NCBI GenBank assembly: GCA_019925095.2
Contig: CM034392.1
Coordinates: forward strand, 4,223,501 to 4,287,500
From: Dendrolimus kikuchii
Lineage: Eukaryota; Arthropoda; Insecta; Lepidoptera; Lasiocampidae
Reading direction: 5' to 3'
DNA: 64,000 nucleotides
Part shown: positions 30,628-42,994 of the stretch, piece by piece
How positions within the stretch are numbered: position 1 is the first letter of the stretch
How the letters are laid out: every line of letters starts with the position of its first letter
The notes under the pieces: model-generated
What the model was told of the DNA's origin: nothing
Seen by the model: the letters and a program-made list of their open reading frames with translations, nothing else
The model's database searches: none
Translations under genes and position numbers: made by a program

Positions 30628-33600
30628 TTAAGCTGTTTCCCGGCTTTTGCCTTGAGTTTTTATGGCGTGTGCCAGCCATAGCGCGAGGATTATGCCCGCA
30701 ACCTGAAAGCAATAAAAAATTATATGTATTGAGAGATTCAGTCATTTGCTCGTTTGGATGGCTACCATCCCTTGTCTAGAGTATGCCGCCATAACGACCT
30801 TGAATTGCCCAGGTTCCAGACTCCTTTAAGAGTACAGCAGTGCATTTGTAGCACCTTTGTTGTTTTAAATGTCTATAGGCGATGGTAATCGCTTTCCATT
30901 CCTGTCTGCTGAAGTCATGCAATAAAAAAAAAATGGCAGACAAACACAAACACACATATAGTATATTCTCAAGCTAAGCAAGGATAATATACAACGGACC
31001 GCAATGAGGCCGATCACAAGCACCCAGACCATCCATAGTAAATAACAATTGAATTGAACACGAGCCTCGAGTTCTAGTCAGTTCAGCGACAAATGTTGAG
31101 CCCAGTCAACCATGAAGGCCGCCATGTTACTGCAATAAATAAGAACTGTCACATTTATTTCTTTCTTCTTCTTTCCTTTCATTAGCGTAAGACAATGATT
31201 ATAAAATGAATAAATAAATAAAGGCACATAAAAGATTTAAGGAAATAATGCAAGTGAAAAAAGTATTCACAAAATGGAATTTTAGAAATTTGTTAAATAT
31301 TGAACTGAAAAGATAAGAATATAAATTAATGAAAACAAGCTCCCGAGGAAGAGATAAGACCGAAAGAAGGTCCCTAAAAAGAACAACCGGTAATAATAAA
31401 GCCGAGCGTTATCAACATTTCCTAAAGAGATATAATCTTTGAGCTTATATAGTGCTATCGTTACTATGTCAACTGGTTCAAAATACACTGTACATTTGTA
31501 CAACCTCTTTATCAGTACATCAGCAGCCTACATTCATGCTTCCTTCCAATAAATATTAACATCTGACCCGATGCCTAGGTCATCTGAAATCTTGATAAAA
31601 TGACCATTACATGCAAAGATGGCGTGACTTTGCGACGTCAATGTAAAATTTAGCTATTAAAAGCATTGCCGAAACTGTAAACTTAAACTACTTATTTACT
31701 ACTACTAGGTAACAAATTCAGATTAGAACTCCTATAATTTATTAACATCCAAACAAAAAAGGAGTGTGAAATAAGCACCTGCATGAATTTAATTTGTGTA
31801 TTAGATATATTTTATTCCAGAAGATAAAAGCAATTTCCTGGAAACGGGTAGATCAGTCGGTTCGGCTGCGGAAATTATTGAATCATTAAAGCGGCGCAAA
31901 TATGTAAACCTCAGTGAGAGTTAATTGTTTCTGCCGTTTGCTGTTGAGCCTGTTGAACCGTGGGGTCCTGAGGCCATGAGCCTCTACGAAGAGCTCTTAA
32001 ACTCTCTCTGCTTTCTACCACGGTCAATGGATTATTATGGTGATCCTAAGAGGTCACATAGCCAGCCTTCTGGGAACACGTTGATTTCGGTGACCTAAGC
32101 TCAGTATTCTACTTGTAGTCTTGAGAATTTATGGGTAGAATACAATATAACTAATAACAATTTTCTTCCTTCTACTATTAGTTTATAATTTACGTATATT
32201 TCCTGAAATACCACTAGAAACTTTGATCAAACGGGCTATTTATTAGATTTAAAAAGTGTGCAGTAGAAATGTGCACATATTACTTTTAATCCAAAATAAG
32301 ACTTAAAATGCTTAAAAAATATATAATTACATTAGTAAAACTGGCTAATAATGATAGATACTAATTGACTATTAGGACTAGCAAGGGTCAGGATTTTGAT
32401 AGTACACAAAACCTTGTTATAAAAATTACCCACACGAAGGCAAAGTCGTTAGTATTCGTGCATATTTAAGCTAAATATACACTGGTTTTACTTCTCATGG
32501 CTAGTAAATTACTATTTGTGCTAGAAAAACGGCCCTATGTGGAACAGATGTCGCGATTAGTGGTTGGGATGGCGCAAACATGCGATTTTGTTTATTGCTC
32601 CGAGAATATATTTCTTGCGTTTAATTTTAATGGCTGTGTGGGAGTAGGTAAACAGATTATGATTCAATCTTGATTGCTATTATTGTGATCATTCGTTATA
32701 CTGTATCACAGGTTATTTAAGTCCTGTTTGTAAGTGGTAAAGTAAATTTGAAATCATTATTGAATTCTTCTGCTTCAGCCAATCTATATACATTGCTGCA
32801 AGTAAGCCTGCTATTTGTCGCCTTCTCATCCAGCCCCTGCCGGCGATATTCCGCAGGTTGTCAGTCCATAGAGCTGAAAGGCACCCTACGCTACGGTTTC
32901 TACTCCAGGACGAGTTTGCTCCATCAGTCCTGCAACAGACGTGACTGGCCCAAAGTCACTTCAACTTGTTAATTTTGCGAGCTATGTCGCATCTCCGTAA
33001 GAGAATCAAGGTAATCTCTTACGGAGATCGTCATTTCTGATTCTATCCATTCAATTCATTATTGATAGTTCGTTTTCATTAGGAATCCTTATTAGATTCT
33101 GTAGTAAAGTGGGCTAGGGTATTGCAGGCCAACCTCACTGCATAACAGAGGCACCGGGTTCGGTTGCTGGCATGATAAATTTATTATGGTTTGGGTGTCT
33201 GGGATCGGCCCCAGATTGGTTCGTTGTATATTAGTAACGTAACGTGCTTAGTTAGGAAAACATAGTGTTTGTCTGCCGATTATTTATTTATAAGTCATTT
33301 TATAGAAGGTTGTCCGGAAGAAATTGCTGTAAACGATAAGACTGCCGATTGTACTATTTAAAATATTGGTAATACTCATGTAAACTGCTTTCTTGTGTGC
33401 AATAAAGAATATTCTATTCTATTTTATATATTTGATGTAATATTTCATTTTAGATTAAAGTAAATTTCGTGAAATGCGAAATAAAATAGTGCACTTGCAA
33501 AAGTAATTCTGTTTATTATATTATCTCCTTCTGTTTTCGTTACATACGCAACTTTCATAACGTTAATGAAAATTGTACGATTAAAAATTATAAAATTTTC

Positions 33601-36600
33601 TCAATGCGTTGATCGTTCTTCAAGTTTTGATTACTGCAGTTAAACTAGGAATATTATTTATGAAAACTAAACTTTGACATAAACTTTTCAAGCTATATTG
33701 TGTTAATAACTTTAATTTAATTTAAGTTTACTTTAATACTAATACTAATAATAATTATTTACACTTAATAGTCGTAGCGCAATATAGTTATCTGCCTTAC
33801 AAACCAAAAGACGTTATATCTATATTACCTTTAATCAGTACCCAGATCACTTTAGTCCTTAGCTTTTTTATTAAAGCTTAATATTGTATCAATTATACAT
33901 TACATGGTAATATCACTTACCTCCAAGAAGCAGAAAAGAATTCCACAAACAATCACAGTCAATCCAGCGCTGTGGACGGTGGTGAGGACCTTGTCTTCAC
34001 ACCCTTCTTTGTAGTACTTCTCAAGAGAGAGGCAGTCGGAACGCTTGATCTCAACGGATCGGTCAGTGCCATCATTGGGGCAACAGCTAAAGGATGGGTT
34101 AAGTCGAGGCTCTGAAGATCCATAGTTGTCAGGGCCTGTGATGCCGCAGCATTCCAGCTGAAACATTTAATAGATAGTTAAATAAATAAAAAACAATCAA
34201 AAAAACAAAATGCATAATTACAATACTTTTTGGCAAAACAACGGATTTAGATTAAGTGAAGTGAAGTGTTTTAAAGCGAGTTCAGCTTGAACTAGATGTT
34301 ATTGTAATCAATCACGTAACAACTACACGTTTTATATTTTTTTATAGAATTTGAAATGGTATTATTCATTATAGTCGTAGACGGAGATCTCTCTGTCTAT
34401 GATTATAGTAGACCCTAGTTTTAATCCTAATTTATGTTGAGAGCAAGCACATAATAAAGGTTTCATTACATAAATTTTTTATGTAGGCGCTATTCTTCTC
34501 CGGAAAATTTACATAATTTTATACCGGAAACTATTATACATGTTCTAGGATAAAAATATTTTGTATCCATTCTCCATATTGAGACTACAATATAGCAAAT
34601 TTCAGCAAAATCGGTACAGTGGTTTCTCCGTGAAAATGTAACACATTGACAAACGGATATGGTTACTTTCACATTTATAATATTATTAATAATATTAGTA
34701 TAATCTTCACTAAATTACAAAAAAATGATTTCGCAAACACGGCGTTTGGGCGGTATTGCCGGAAACTGCTCAAATGTCTGATAATTCTGATAAAAATGTG
34801 GACGTTAATTTATAAAATAACGTTTATAATGTTTTAAAGATCACAAAATATCTATCCAGATTTTTCACTCTCAATCATATTTAAAACTTAAATATTAACT
34901 TTTGTCCAGAACATACTAGCCTGTCAAATTAAAAGAATGAATTCTACAAAAAGATTTTTCTTTCGAATTAAAAGCCGCCACGTTTGTAGCTAGTATATTA
35001 TTTAAGATCAGGGATTGATATAGGACATCCCACGTTATGCAGAAGACGGGAGACTCACATACGGCTGTAAAAAGAAGTGTGAGGATGGAAGGGAAAACTT
35101 CATTTAAGCTAAGCGAACCTGTCCCCCAGCAACTTCTCCCTATCTACCTATATATGTATTTATAATAGCTCGCCTATCATGGGAGTAATCGATCACTAAG
35201 AAACATTCCTTTTTGAATTACTCAAGACAAGTCCAACGATGGGGTAGCAGAAGATTTTACCTATTAAGTGCAAATTAGAAAACAAATATACTCACAGTGC
35301 TCTGAATCCTGTCCCAGAATTCCCTGTGAGTGGAATCCTCTTCCTTAGTAGATTTGTTCTTAATAAAGGATCCTCGGAGTTGAGACTTCATTTGGGTTTC
35401 TAGCTGAGGCCGTAACGCAGCTGCTGCTATGCCAACCGACAGCTCAAGCAAAATGATGATAATCAAACAGCCGGCAAACTGAAATATTTATTTATAGAAT
35501 ATTAAGTTTCGGTGTCACTTTTAGCTGTATTATTTATCGACTGTTCTTCTTAAAATTAGGAGGCCTTTAGCCCAGCAGTGAACGGCTCATGAGCGAATTT
35601 TTTGATTTCGAATTTGGCAAACAGGCAGGCGGCCCATTAATAAGAAAGTGGTTATTGTCGGCTATAGACGATTGCAAGATTAGGGCGATGTCAACGCGTT
35701 GGCCAGTCAGCCTTTAAGATAGATAAGACAAAGGATATGGGATAGGATAGCTGGGATAGAGAGTTCAGACAGAAAGAAGGAGATAGAGGCGATGGGATAA
35801 GTGAATATGGATAAATAGGGGGTGGAGAAGTGGCCCTTTGGATCTCTCACTCATCGTATGAAACACGATTAGATCAGGCTAAGCGCTTCACGCCAATAGT
35901 CTGTTCAGTATCATAACGATCGAGATGGCCTTAAGAGATAATCATCAAGTCATCAAGATTGATTCCAGTATGGCTGTTATTTGTATAAGTGAAATAGAAT
36001 AAGAAATTTTAAGGAAATATCAACTTACGTAGTTAGATTTATTCAAACAACCTTCTTTCACTTAGAGGTCACGTTAGAAATAGGTATTTTATAGACTTCA
36101 GTCATGAAACGAAAATGGAAAAGGTGTGTACACCCTGACTCAATTATTTGCCGCGGTATAATACGATTTTCATGAACATTGTTTAATACTGATGGTATTA
36201 AAGTTAACGCCCTTGGAAAATGGATCACTACCTGTTTCGTTAAGTTATATTTTATAAGTCACTTCTGCGTATTCGTAAATGGAAATATGAAATGCGTTTG
36301 TATGTTTGTTTATTTCTTCTTTACGTATTTTTGGACGTACCGATTATGATGAGACGTGAAAAGAGGGTAGTTACTATTTATTTCGGATAATTAGATACTC
36401 TTCTCGGAAAATGACTTTGAAACTTACACGAAGCCCATGATTTCCCACTTTAGGTCCAAAATATATAACAGTCTAAAATCATCAGATTTAGGGCCGCATG
36501 CACAAGGTTGCTTAAATTTATTTAAAAAACACAAAACGTATTTAACACCCTTAAATACAATTAGCGTCTGCACAACGCAAAATTTGCCGCTAAATATGTT

Positions 36601-37751
36601 TAAAGAACTGTCAATATGTTTTGTGTAAAACGTATTTAGGCAGTTTAATATGATTAACTAATTTTATTTAAAGGCGATCGTTGTGCAAGCTGCTCTTAAT
36701 TTTGTTTAGATGTTATTTTCACTTTCTACGACTTACATAAGCAGTAACATTCTGTCAGAAGACCAACTTAGTATATAGTTAGCGTTCAGTAATGAGAGCA
36801 CTTACTAAAGATATATTTTTCCTCTTAGATTACGTCATCAGGTTAATCATCTATGTGGTCATTTGTTTTTATACCAAAATACTGAATATATTATCCATCA
36901 ACCTCGTATTGATCAATACCGGTAGCTACCGGAGCAGGGGTTTCTTTATTATTTTTCCTAATTCATTTCTCGTGGTTTTCTATATACTGTTACGAGTTGC
37001 AGGACTCGAGTTAAAATGTCTTTAGAATTACTATAGAATTTATTAGAACTATACAAACACGTATAACACAGGTACAAATATAACTGCACACAACTAGTGC
37101 AAACGTAATACACGATTCAATAACACACGCAAAGTCCGTCACTAACGTCTTGCTTCGCTTGTGGCTATCGCTAGACTGCCCCAACCCTCCGTTGGGGCAT
37201 TGCTTTATACTGTATAAATACAATATGTCTGCTCGACCGCGTGGACTGAATTTCTAAGAGTCACACCTGGCTAATGACTACCATAAATATTACAATACAC
37301 AATGGGCTGTTTTTCCAATCACAAATTTTAAACACAAAGTAAACAAAGGAAGACTGTCATAAAAGAGTTTCAATGTTATTAGCTCAAACGCCGACGGGTA
37401 ATAAATGTGCTTTGTTTACAGATATGCAGGTGGCCTAAATTGTAACAATACTTTAATGTAGGATCATTGTCATGCATATCGTACCTTACTATATCAATTC
37501 ATCTTTTATTAATCCTACCCGTTTTACCGGAACATGCTTAGACTGAAAAATGAAATGGTACTTACTATATACAAAAGCTTTGGGCTCTCTTTCCAAGCCC
37601 CGAAGCAGCCAAATGCGGCGATAACGATGATCAGCACCCCGATGACTATCAGGAGGATGTCGGTCTCGTGGCCAGAGTTCTCCATCCCAGCAAAGTCTTT
37701 GATCATTCCCATGTCGACACATGCTGCTGCTATTATCACGATCCCGAAAAT
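30628..37751 (-). CDS. Tetraspanin 3, four exons found, first exon missing
   Basis: Minus-strand tetraspanin. In transcript order: 37566-37751, 35296-35478, 33921-34157, 30628-30702 (stop TAA), 226 codons, all phase 0 with GT-AG introns. The first of these gives the end of TM1 (IFGIVIIAAACVDMG) and TM2 with AAFGCFGAWKES. The next holds TM3 (LIIIILLELSVGIAA). The loop exon starts LECCG, followed by SCC, a SDC and an EGC: six cysteines. TM4 crosses the last junction (VIVCGILFCFLE, then VAGIILALWLAHA). Lengths match genes 1 and 2 closely. The short first exon (about 20-25 codons ending in an FN.. motif at phase 0) must lie above 37751. I searched to about 48 kb and found no convincing candidate. 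Confidence 0.85.
30735..30935 (+). mobile_element. Retroposon family A copy in tetraspanin 3 last intron
   Basis: GTTTGGATGGCTACCATCCC, GTATGCCGCCATAACGACCT and TCATGCAATAAAAAAAAA. An internal deletion has removed the GTGTTCCGGCATTAG block. Confidence 0.65.
30950..31140. repeat. Interspersed repeat, partner of 1200-1430
   Basis: CTCAAGCTAAGCAAGGATAA, ACGGACCGCAATGAGGCC and CACCCAGACCATCCATAG align in order with 1200-1430. Class unknown. Confidence 0.4.
31930..32102 (+). pseudogene. Relic of the retroelement domain seen at 62616-63056
   Basis: An open plus-strand stretch reads PFAVEPVEPWGPEAMSLYEE, then YYGDPKRSHSQPSGN, and a stop. It parallels FAAFGVETLGPWGPNALKVY in the 62616-63056 frame. 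Short C-terminal piece only. Confidence 0.5.
32770..33050 (-). pseudogene. RTE/jockey-like LINE C-terminal relic
   Basis: On the minus strand, frames interrupted by stops give a WSKLVLEWKP-like motif, then DNLRNIAGRGWMRR, matching the WGRKVLEWRP/RWTDDL..VAG.RWM ending of insect LINEs. A 13-bp perfect inverted repeat (ATCTCCGTAAGAG/CTCTTACGGAGAT, 32989-33027) lies at its 5' side. The plus-strand 74-codon frame here is a shadow. Confidence 0.55.
33105..33425 (+). mobile_element. LINE tail (CR1/jockey-like family D) with SINE-like 5' part
   Basis: From 33305: GGTTGTCCGGAAGAAATTGC, AAACGATAAGACTGCC and CAATAAAGAATATTC, the 3' tail family of 6425 and 12895. The upstream part (GGGCTAGGGTATTGCAGGCC, GCACCGGGTTCGGTTGCTGG) resembles another truncated retroposon. 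Confidence 0.6.
34483..34705 (-). mobile_element. Helitron-like 5' fragment in tetraspanin 3 intron
   Basis: Minus strand: ATACTAATATTATTAATAAT, then GTGAAAGTAACCATATCCG, TTTTCACGGAGAAACCACTG and CGATTTTGCTGAAATTTGC, a widespread Lepidoptera-type Helitron 5' region. The CTAG end is not seen. Confidence 0.5.
35560..35725 (-). repeat. Retroposon fragments (CCCAGCAGTG block and family A)
   Basis: GGCCTTTAGCCCAGCAGTGA is a common LINE/SINE end block. It is followed by CAAACAGGCAGGCGGCCCAT and GTTATTGTCGGCTATAGACG, a decayed family A 3' end. It lies just upstream of the 35296-35478 exon in transcript order. Confidence 0.45.
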
Positions 37752-38394
37752 CTAAGGGGAAGAAAATAATAGGTTTTACTTATGATCTTATTAAAATACA
37801 CATTTCTTGGATATTATCCGAATTTACATTAGTTATTGTAATTCATGAAGGTGAGTGATCTTTACTCGTGGTTGAAGTTGTAAATGCACATCAAGAGAGT
37901 GTGCATGTCTGACATAGCAATCAGTTGTGAACGTGCCATGCAATCATAACCGTTTTTGATCTCAGGCACACTCAGATACGTGTTTACCACAAGTAATGGC
38001 AGCTTGCCTTCGTGAATTGCAAAAAATAGTTTTATTTTCAAGGCTACTCAGAAAGAGCTTTCAAATATCGAAGCATATGCATTTTGACATTTACATAATA
38101 CGAATCATCATCTATATTTTGTCTACCTGTCTGTCAAATCAACACTTGTGTATATTTTAAATATTTTTTACGCATCTCCTAAATTTTCTCTGCTATTTAG
38201 CTTCTATTGCTAAATCTAATATTTTCTAAACTAATGTAATATTGAGGGGTAAAAGGCAATTTAGTTCAGGTGACATTTTGTGACCGACTTAACATGTGGC
38301 CTTTATTAATACTTATGTCTTAAAAATAAGGATATTATACCCTAAGAAGGGGTTACATTAACGTAACCCTTACATTATTACAAGTTAATGACGA

Positions 38395-38969
38395 CGAGAT
38401 GGAAGCGCGCCGGTTTTCCGCATGCGCTCACCTCTTCTCTCGTGGGGAGCGTTACATACCGCCCCACGCGTAGACATAGAGAGTTGGTTCGCCCGGCAAC
38501 AGATGAGGCTGATGATCCACTTCATGCCAGGGCCTCGCGGTGTGGCGAGGCCATTTACTCATGGGCCTTTTTTTCTTTTTTTTAACCAGGGGATACCCGA
38601 TTGAGGACTAAGCCGCGACAAGGGCAGAACCTTGGGGGGATAATTCGCGACCTAGTGTGGGATTCGCCAGATCGGGGGTGGCACTAGCATGCCTAGTCAG
38701 AACTGTGTCATGCTATTGCCACTCCCCGGTTAGGGATACCCACTAAAACTCCTGGGAGCTCCGTCCTTCACCTTATGCCAGGGCTACGGGTATATGACCT
38801 AGCCTCTCCGCAGCCCTGGCAGGCGTGGGCCTCGCAAGGCCTCTTCCACTGCCGAGGAACTACTTTTATCCCCCGGCATCTTCAAGCTCTCTGGGCGTGG
38901 GGCGGTTTGTAACTCGCCCCACGAGAGGAGAGGTGAGCGCGCGCGGAACACGCAACGCCCCCATCTCGA
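38395..38969. mobile_element. GC-rich element with about 80-bp inverted ends
   Basis: Left arm 38395-38475 and right arm 38889-38969 are inverse repeats: GCGCTCACCTCTTCTCTCGT against a right arm that reads ACGAGAGGAGAGGTGAGCGC, and CCGCCCCACGC against GCGTGGGGCGG. The interior is GC-rich with no long frame. The AT-rich flanks make it stand out as an insertion. Superfamily not assigned. Confidence 0.65.
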
Positions 38970-39130
38970 CGGCATGTGTAGGTGAGTGAGAACCCCTATA
39001 CCCCAAGGGGCCGGACGAAACACCGATGGGGTTTAGTGAATATTTCCGATTCCCGGTACTAGTGCCACCTTAACGTAGCGAATCTCACAGGCCCCCGCCG
39101 CATTGCTTCCACGGCGGTTGGTACTCGGTT
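38970..39130. repeat. GC-rich retroelement-like flank
   Basis: GAACCCCTATACCCCAAGGG, GGGGTTTAGTGAATATTTCC and GCCACCTTAACGTAGCGAAT continue the GC-rich block past the inverted repeat. It may be the LINE 5' segment into or beside which the foldback element inserted. Confidence 0.35.
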
Positions 39131-39791
39131 GTTTTTTTTTTTGTAAGAAATTCTTTGAGGACACCTGTGATTTGATGGCTGGTTTGTGCCAGCATTGCAT
39201 TGCATCTAGTGTAGCAATGGAGTCAGCATTCTGGGCACGCTTCCCTCTGACAGTAATTTGTTATGTAATTTATATTAACTTCTTTATAACTTTGTTTATT
39301 ATTAGTATTTGATTGTATTTTAATTCGTTAATTAAGCATGTTTATAATAATTTTAATAACTGTTAAAACAATAATTAATACGCCGTCTGACTCATTTAAT
39401 TTATGACGTCACAACTTGTTATTCTTGTACAAAATCTATGAAGCTTCGGCGTCTTGTAAGTTGATTTGAATTTGAACTACTATTGTTGTTAATAACTAAT
39501 ACTACCCTATTGGTGTATGAAATGTGACGTAATACATAATCAAAGAAGCAACAGTACTGATCGCTTACAAAGTATTGACTACTTAAATACTTGGCCATAA
39601 ATCATATATGTACAAATCATTGTTTTCACTTTCATATTTACACCTACGATAAGTGTCGGGATGTATCAATCAATTAGCATGATACGACCAATCTGACTAC
39701 GCTCACGGTTTCTCGACTTGAAGTTTTTAGGTCAAAGTACCATTGTTTGGGTTTCTTTAACTCCAATTTTAGCTATAGTTATGGCGTAATG

Positions 39792-40001
39792 TTATTTCAT
39801 AAATTGCACCGCTTCTCCTTTAACAGCAATTAGAATTGCCTTGCAAGCTGTGGTAGACTCATGACTTTCATTAAGTAATCTGTAAGATTCCATTATGAAA
39901 TAAATACATTCGTACAGTTGCGTATCCCGATGAGCAATGTTAAATGAAAGTTCATAGTACTTGTTCACGATCAATATTATGCTTATTCCTAATAGTCAAA
40001 C
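39792..40001 (-). CDS. Possible last exon of an unknown minus-strand gene
   Basis: After a CTATTAG acceptor near 40001 about 66 codons stay open (ILIVNKYYELSFNIAHRDTQ, then ESYRLLNESHEST and KGEAVQFMK) to a stop at 39792. Composition looks coding, with no internal ATG start needed. No partner exon or family identified. A chance frame cannot be excluded. Confidence 0.25.
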
Positions 40002-40246
40002 GGGAAGAAAAAATAGCCGCTCTCCTATTGCCACAACCAACAATTATTATGGTGGCGTTGATTGAAAGTTTTGCTTGAGATTTGCTATACAAAACAAGAA
40101 CAGACTGGCCACCAACTGCGATAAGAGAGTAAGTTACGAGTTACGTTTTTTAGTTGACGATTGTAATTCTTTAGTACTCTTTTTCCATGGCAATATTTCG
40201 CTCACAAGTCCTGTACAAAAAGCAATAAGAAAGCACGCAAAAGTAA

Positions 40247-40818
40247 AAAAAAAAAAAACTTCGTTTAAAAAAACCGACTACAAAAACTAAAAAGTATAAA
40301 ATAACTTATTTCTAAAGCTATTATTATTAATATATATTATCTAAAACATCTTAAAGTCGGTGCTTAGTAATTTTCAAAATATAGTAATTTTTATGTTTTA
40401 CTTTGCACCGACTTCAAGATGTTTTAGATAATATATATTAATAATAATAGCTTTAGAAATAAGTTATTTTATACTTTTTAGTTTTTTAGTTTTTGAAGTC
40501 GGTTTTTTTAAACGAAGTTTTTTAATTTTTTTGTTACTTTTTAGTGTCTAGCTATGTATGGGTAGACCTACGAAAGGTGCCGCGCTCCTTAAAAAATATA
40601 GGTCCCAAGAAACGGGAACAAAAAAATGTTCGTAAAATGAAAACTACTGAACCAAACTATGTTAAATTTTTAGGGAATCAAATGGCAACTATTCCGCATC
40701 AAACTAAACAAGAATCACGTAAATCGAATCATAAATCTCGGAGTAATCGGTGAACATACATAAAAAAAAAGATTCCGACGAATTGAGAACCTCCTCCTTT
40801 TTTTGAAGTCGGTTACAA
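40247..40818. mobile_element. Large foldback element E, copy 1
   Basis: The first 275 bp are a nearly complete palindrome with arms of about 130 bp: AAACTTCGTTTAAAAAAACC on the left is mirrored by GGTTTTTTTAAACGAAGTTT on the right, and AAGCTATTATTATTAATATA by its complement. A unique part follows (GTATGGGTAGACCTACGAAA) and ends in TTTTTTTGAAGTCGGTTA, the inverse of the start's ACCGACTTC. Copy 2 is at 58009-58738. No coding capacity. Confidence 0.8.
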
Positions 40819-41321
40819 AGTATGTGTCAGCTCAGTGTGTCAGTGTCAGCGACTGGAGTTTACTCCTTAAACATAAAAAAATCTAGAGCTTCTAATTTCA
40901 AAACACCGTACTTTACAACGATGGGTATAATTTTAGATCTTATTTCATTGCATTAAGGTTCAAAATTGTATAACAATAAGGGCGGTTACAACCTTCTAAT
41001 TTCAAAACACCGGATCTTATACTGATGGATATTAGTTTAGATCTTATTTCATTACATTAAAGTTCGAAATTGAGTAATAAAAAATACGTACCGCTCTGAG
41101 TTAATAACGCTTATATTCATTTCATGCTTCATAAAATTTCCGTACCGGGGCCATATATGAAAATCGATTCTTAAGGAGTAAACTCCAAAAATATTTTTTT
41201 TTTATATATTTTTTCTACCACTTTTATTATCATTAGCACTTGATTACCTGCTGTTAAAACCACGGTTAACACTCAAACGTGTGTGGGTGTGTATGACATT
41301 GAAATGATTACAATGAATCCA

Positions 41322-41497
41322 CCTTGACGCGGGCTCCCGTGGTATATAGCGTTATGTTATATAGCCTATGACACTCCTTGTTAACGTAGCTTTCCAACAG
41401 TAAAAGAATTTTTAAAATCGGTTTAGTCGATCCAGAGATTACCCCCTACAACGTCACAAACTCACAAACTTTAACTCTTTATAATATTAAGTATAGA
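41322..41497 (-). mobile_element. Helitron fragment
   Basis: On the minus strand it starts TCTATACTTAATATTATAAA at 41497, preceded by A, and runs to a CACGGGAGCCCGCGTC-type region near 41325. The final CTAG is lost. Diverged member of the 20077-20843 family. Confidence 0.55.
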
Positions 41498-42082
41498 TAC
41501 TAAGCTATCTAATGTAATTGATCCTAAATAAAATTATTTTCTTTATTTCTTTCAAGATATAAAATTTGGCGTAAATTAAGAAGTTTCATGTTCCTAATGA
41601 TATATTAATATTGTTATAATAAGAACAAGAAATTAATAACATAAATGCATGTATATTTATGTACCGGCGCCCGCTACTATACAAAGACAGCAGTAGGCAA
41701 GGATCAGAACCGTCCAATAAGACTAATCTATCATAACGTCTAGACGCGACTGTGTTGCCGCCACAATTTTACTGTCAAATCTCCGAAAGTGGTGGGGCGG
41801 CGGTATTAAGACGAAAAACGTTCACATATACCTACATAGAAATTCACAGATTAGCAACGCGGTGGTGGCACGACGGCGGCGGTGTCTCAGCGGTGCCGTC
41901 GAGCCCCAACATAGCTCGCTCCAAAGCCCACCGAGCATTTTTAAAATGGATCAGTCTATCCTCAGTGTCCAAGTGTCAGCACAGTACGCTCTATATTATT
42001 CTTATTCCATGCTAATACAGCCCCAACTAAAAGGACAGATCTATAAATCGAGCGACACAAGCAAGAACTGCGTGTCACAGAG

Positions 42083-42470
42083 ATGAATATGCTGCGATGG
42101 ATGTGTGGAGTGACGAGGAAAGACTGGGTCAGGAACTCCCGCATCTGCGGCAGTCTTCATGTCTGTGACACAGCTGACAAACTGCAAGAGTGTCGCTTAC
42201 GCTGGTACGGCCACGTTTTACGGAGACCGACTAATTATGTGGGGACTAAATGTCTAGCCATGCCGCCTCCGCCAGGTCCCGGTCGAAGAGGAAGGCCCAA
42301 GAAATGTTGGCTCGACGTTGTGAAGGATGACATGCGTACCAATGGTCTCAAAACGGGGGATGCTGAAGACCGCGCGAAGTGGAGTAGATAAAGTAGGCAA
42401 GCGGACCCTGGGCGTCGGAGTGAACGCTCCGAACGCAACCGGGATTTAACGCTCGGATGATGATGATGAC
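42083..42470 (+). mobile_element. RTE-like LINE C-terminus with GATGAT tail
   Basis: Open frame of 102 codons: MNMLRWMCGVTRKDWVRNSR, CRLRWYGHVLRR, GPGRRGRPKKCWLDVVKDDM, DAEDRAKWSR, stop. The tail is GATGATGATGA. This is the C-terminal end of an RTE/BovB-like ORF2. A degraded second copy lies at 45675-45890. Confidence 0.8.
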
Positions 42471-42764
42471 AGCCCCAACTAGTACCAAGATATAAACGAG
42501 GTCGTTTTGAAATTTTACTTCTCTTAAATTTGAACTGAAGCTTATTCAGCTATAGATACTCATCGAATCTCTAAAACTATACAGCAACTATATATATATA
42601 TTTCTGTAAATTGTCTCTAATTGCCACAATGATGGCATCGTATGACATCAGGATTGTCATCATTTACTTTGACCAATTTAATTCTATTACAGTTTCTGAG
42701 TTAAGAGCTCTGTATCTTGATTTTGTCAACATCACTAGATGATATTTTAATGTGTTTGAAATGC

Positions 42765-42870
42765 TGACGTACAGCAGACAAGCTGATGGCTCGCCTGATG
42801 GAAAGTGGTTACCATCGCCTACCGATATTAGCCACACCAAAGGAGCTATCAATGTGCTGCCAAGCTTTGA
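42765..42870 (-). repeat. Retroposon family A 3' fragment
   Basis: CAGCAGACAAGCTGATGGCT, GAAAGTGGTTACCATCGCCT and GGAGCTATCAATGTGCTGCC. Confidence 0.55.
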
Positions 42871-42994
42871 ATGAAGATACTCAATAATCTGGCCGCTAAA
42901 GTGTAGACACTATACTTTGTAGAGTGTGGCATACCAATTATTGGGAAACCCGACACACATAATTATGTTACATTCATGGACAAATACTTCTTCT

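Noticed and set aside
32748..32972. 74-codon plus-strand frame with signal-like N-terminus
   Set aside because: The opposite strand carries a recognisable LINE C-terminus, so this is its antisense shadow.
37870..37920. Minus-strand MSDMHTLLMCIYNFN as first exon of tetraspanin 3
   Set aside because: The only GT after FN gives phase 2, but exon 2 needs phase 0. It also lacks a hydrophobic TM1 start.
40544..40753. 69-codon basic plus-strand frame
   Set aside because: It lies within foldback element E and is disrupted in the second copy at 58300-58700.
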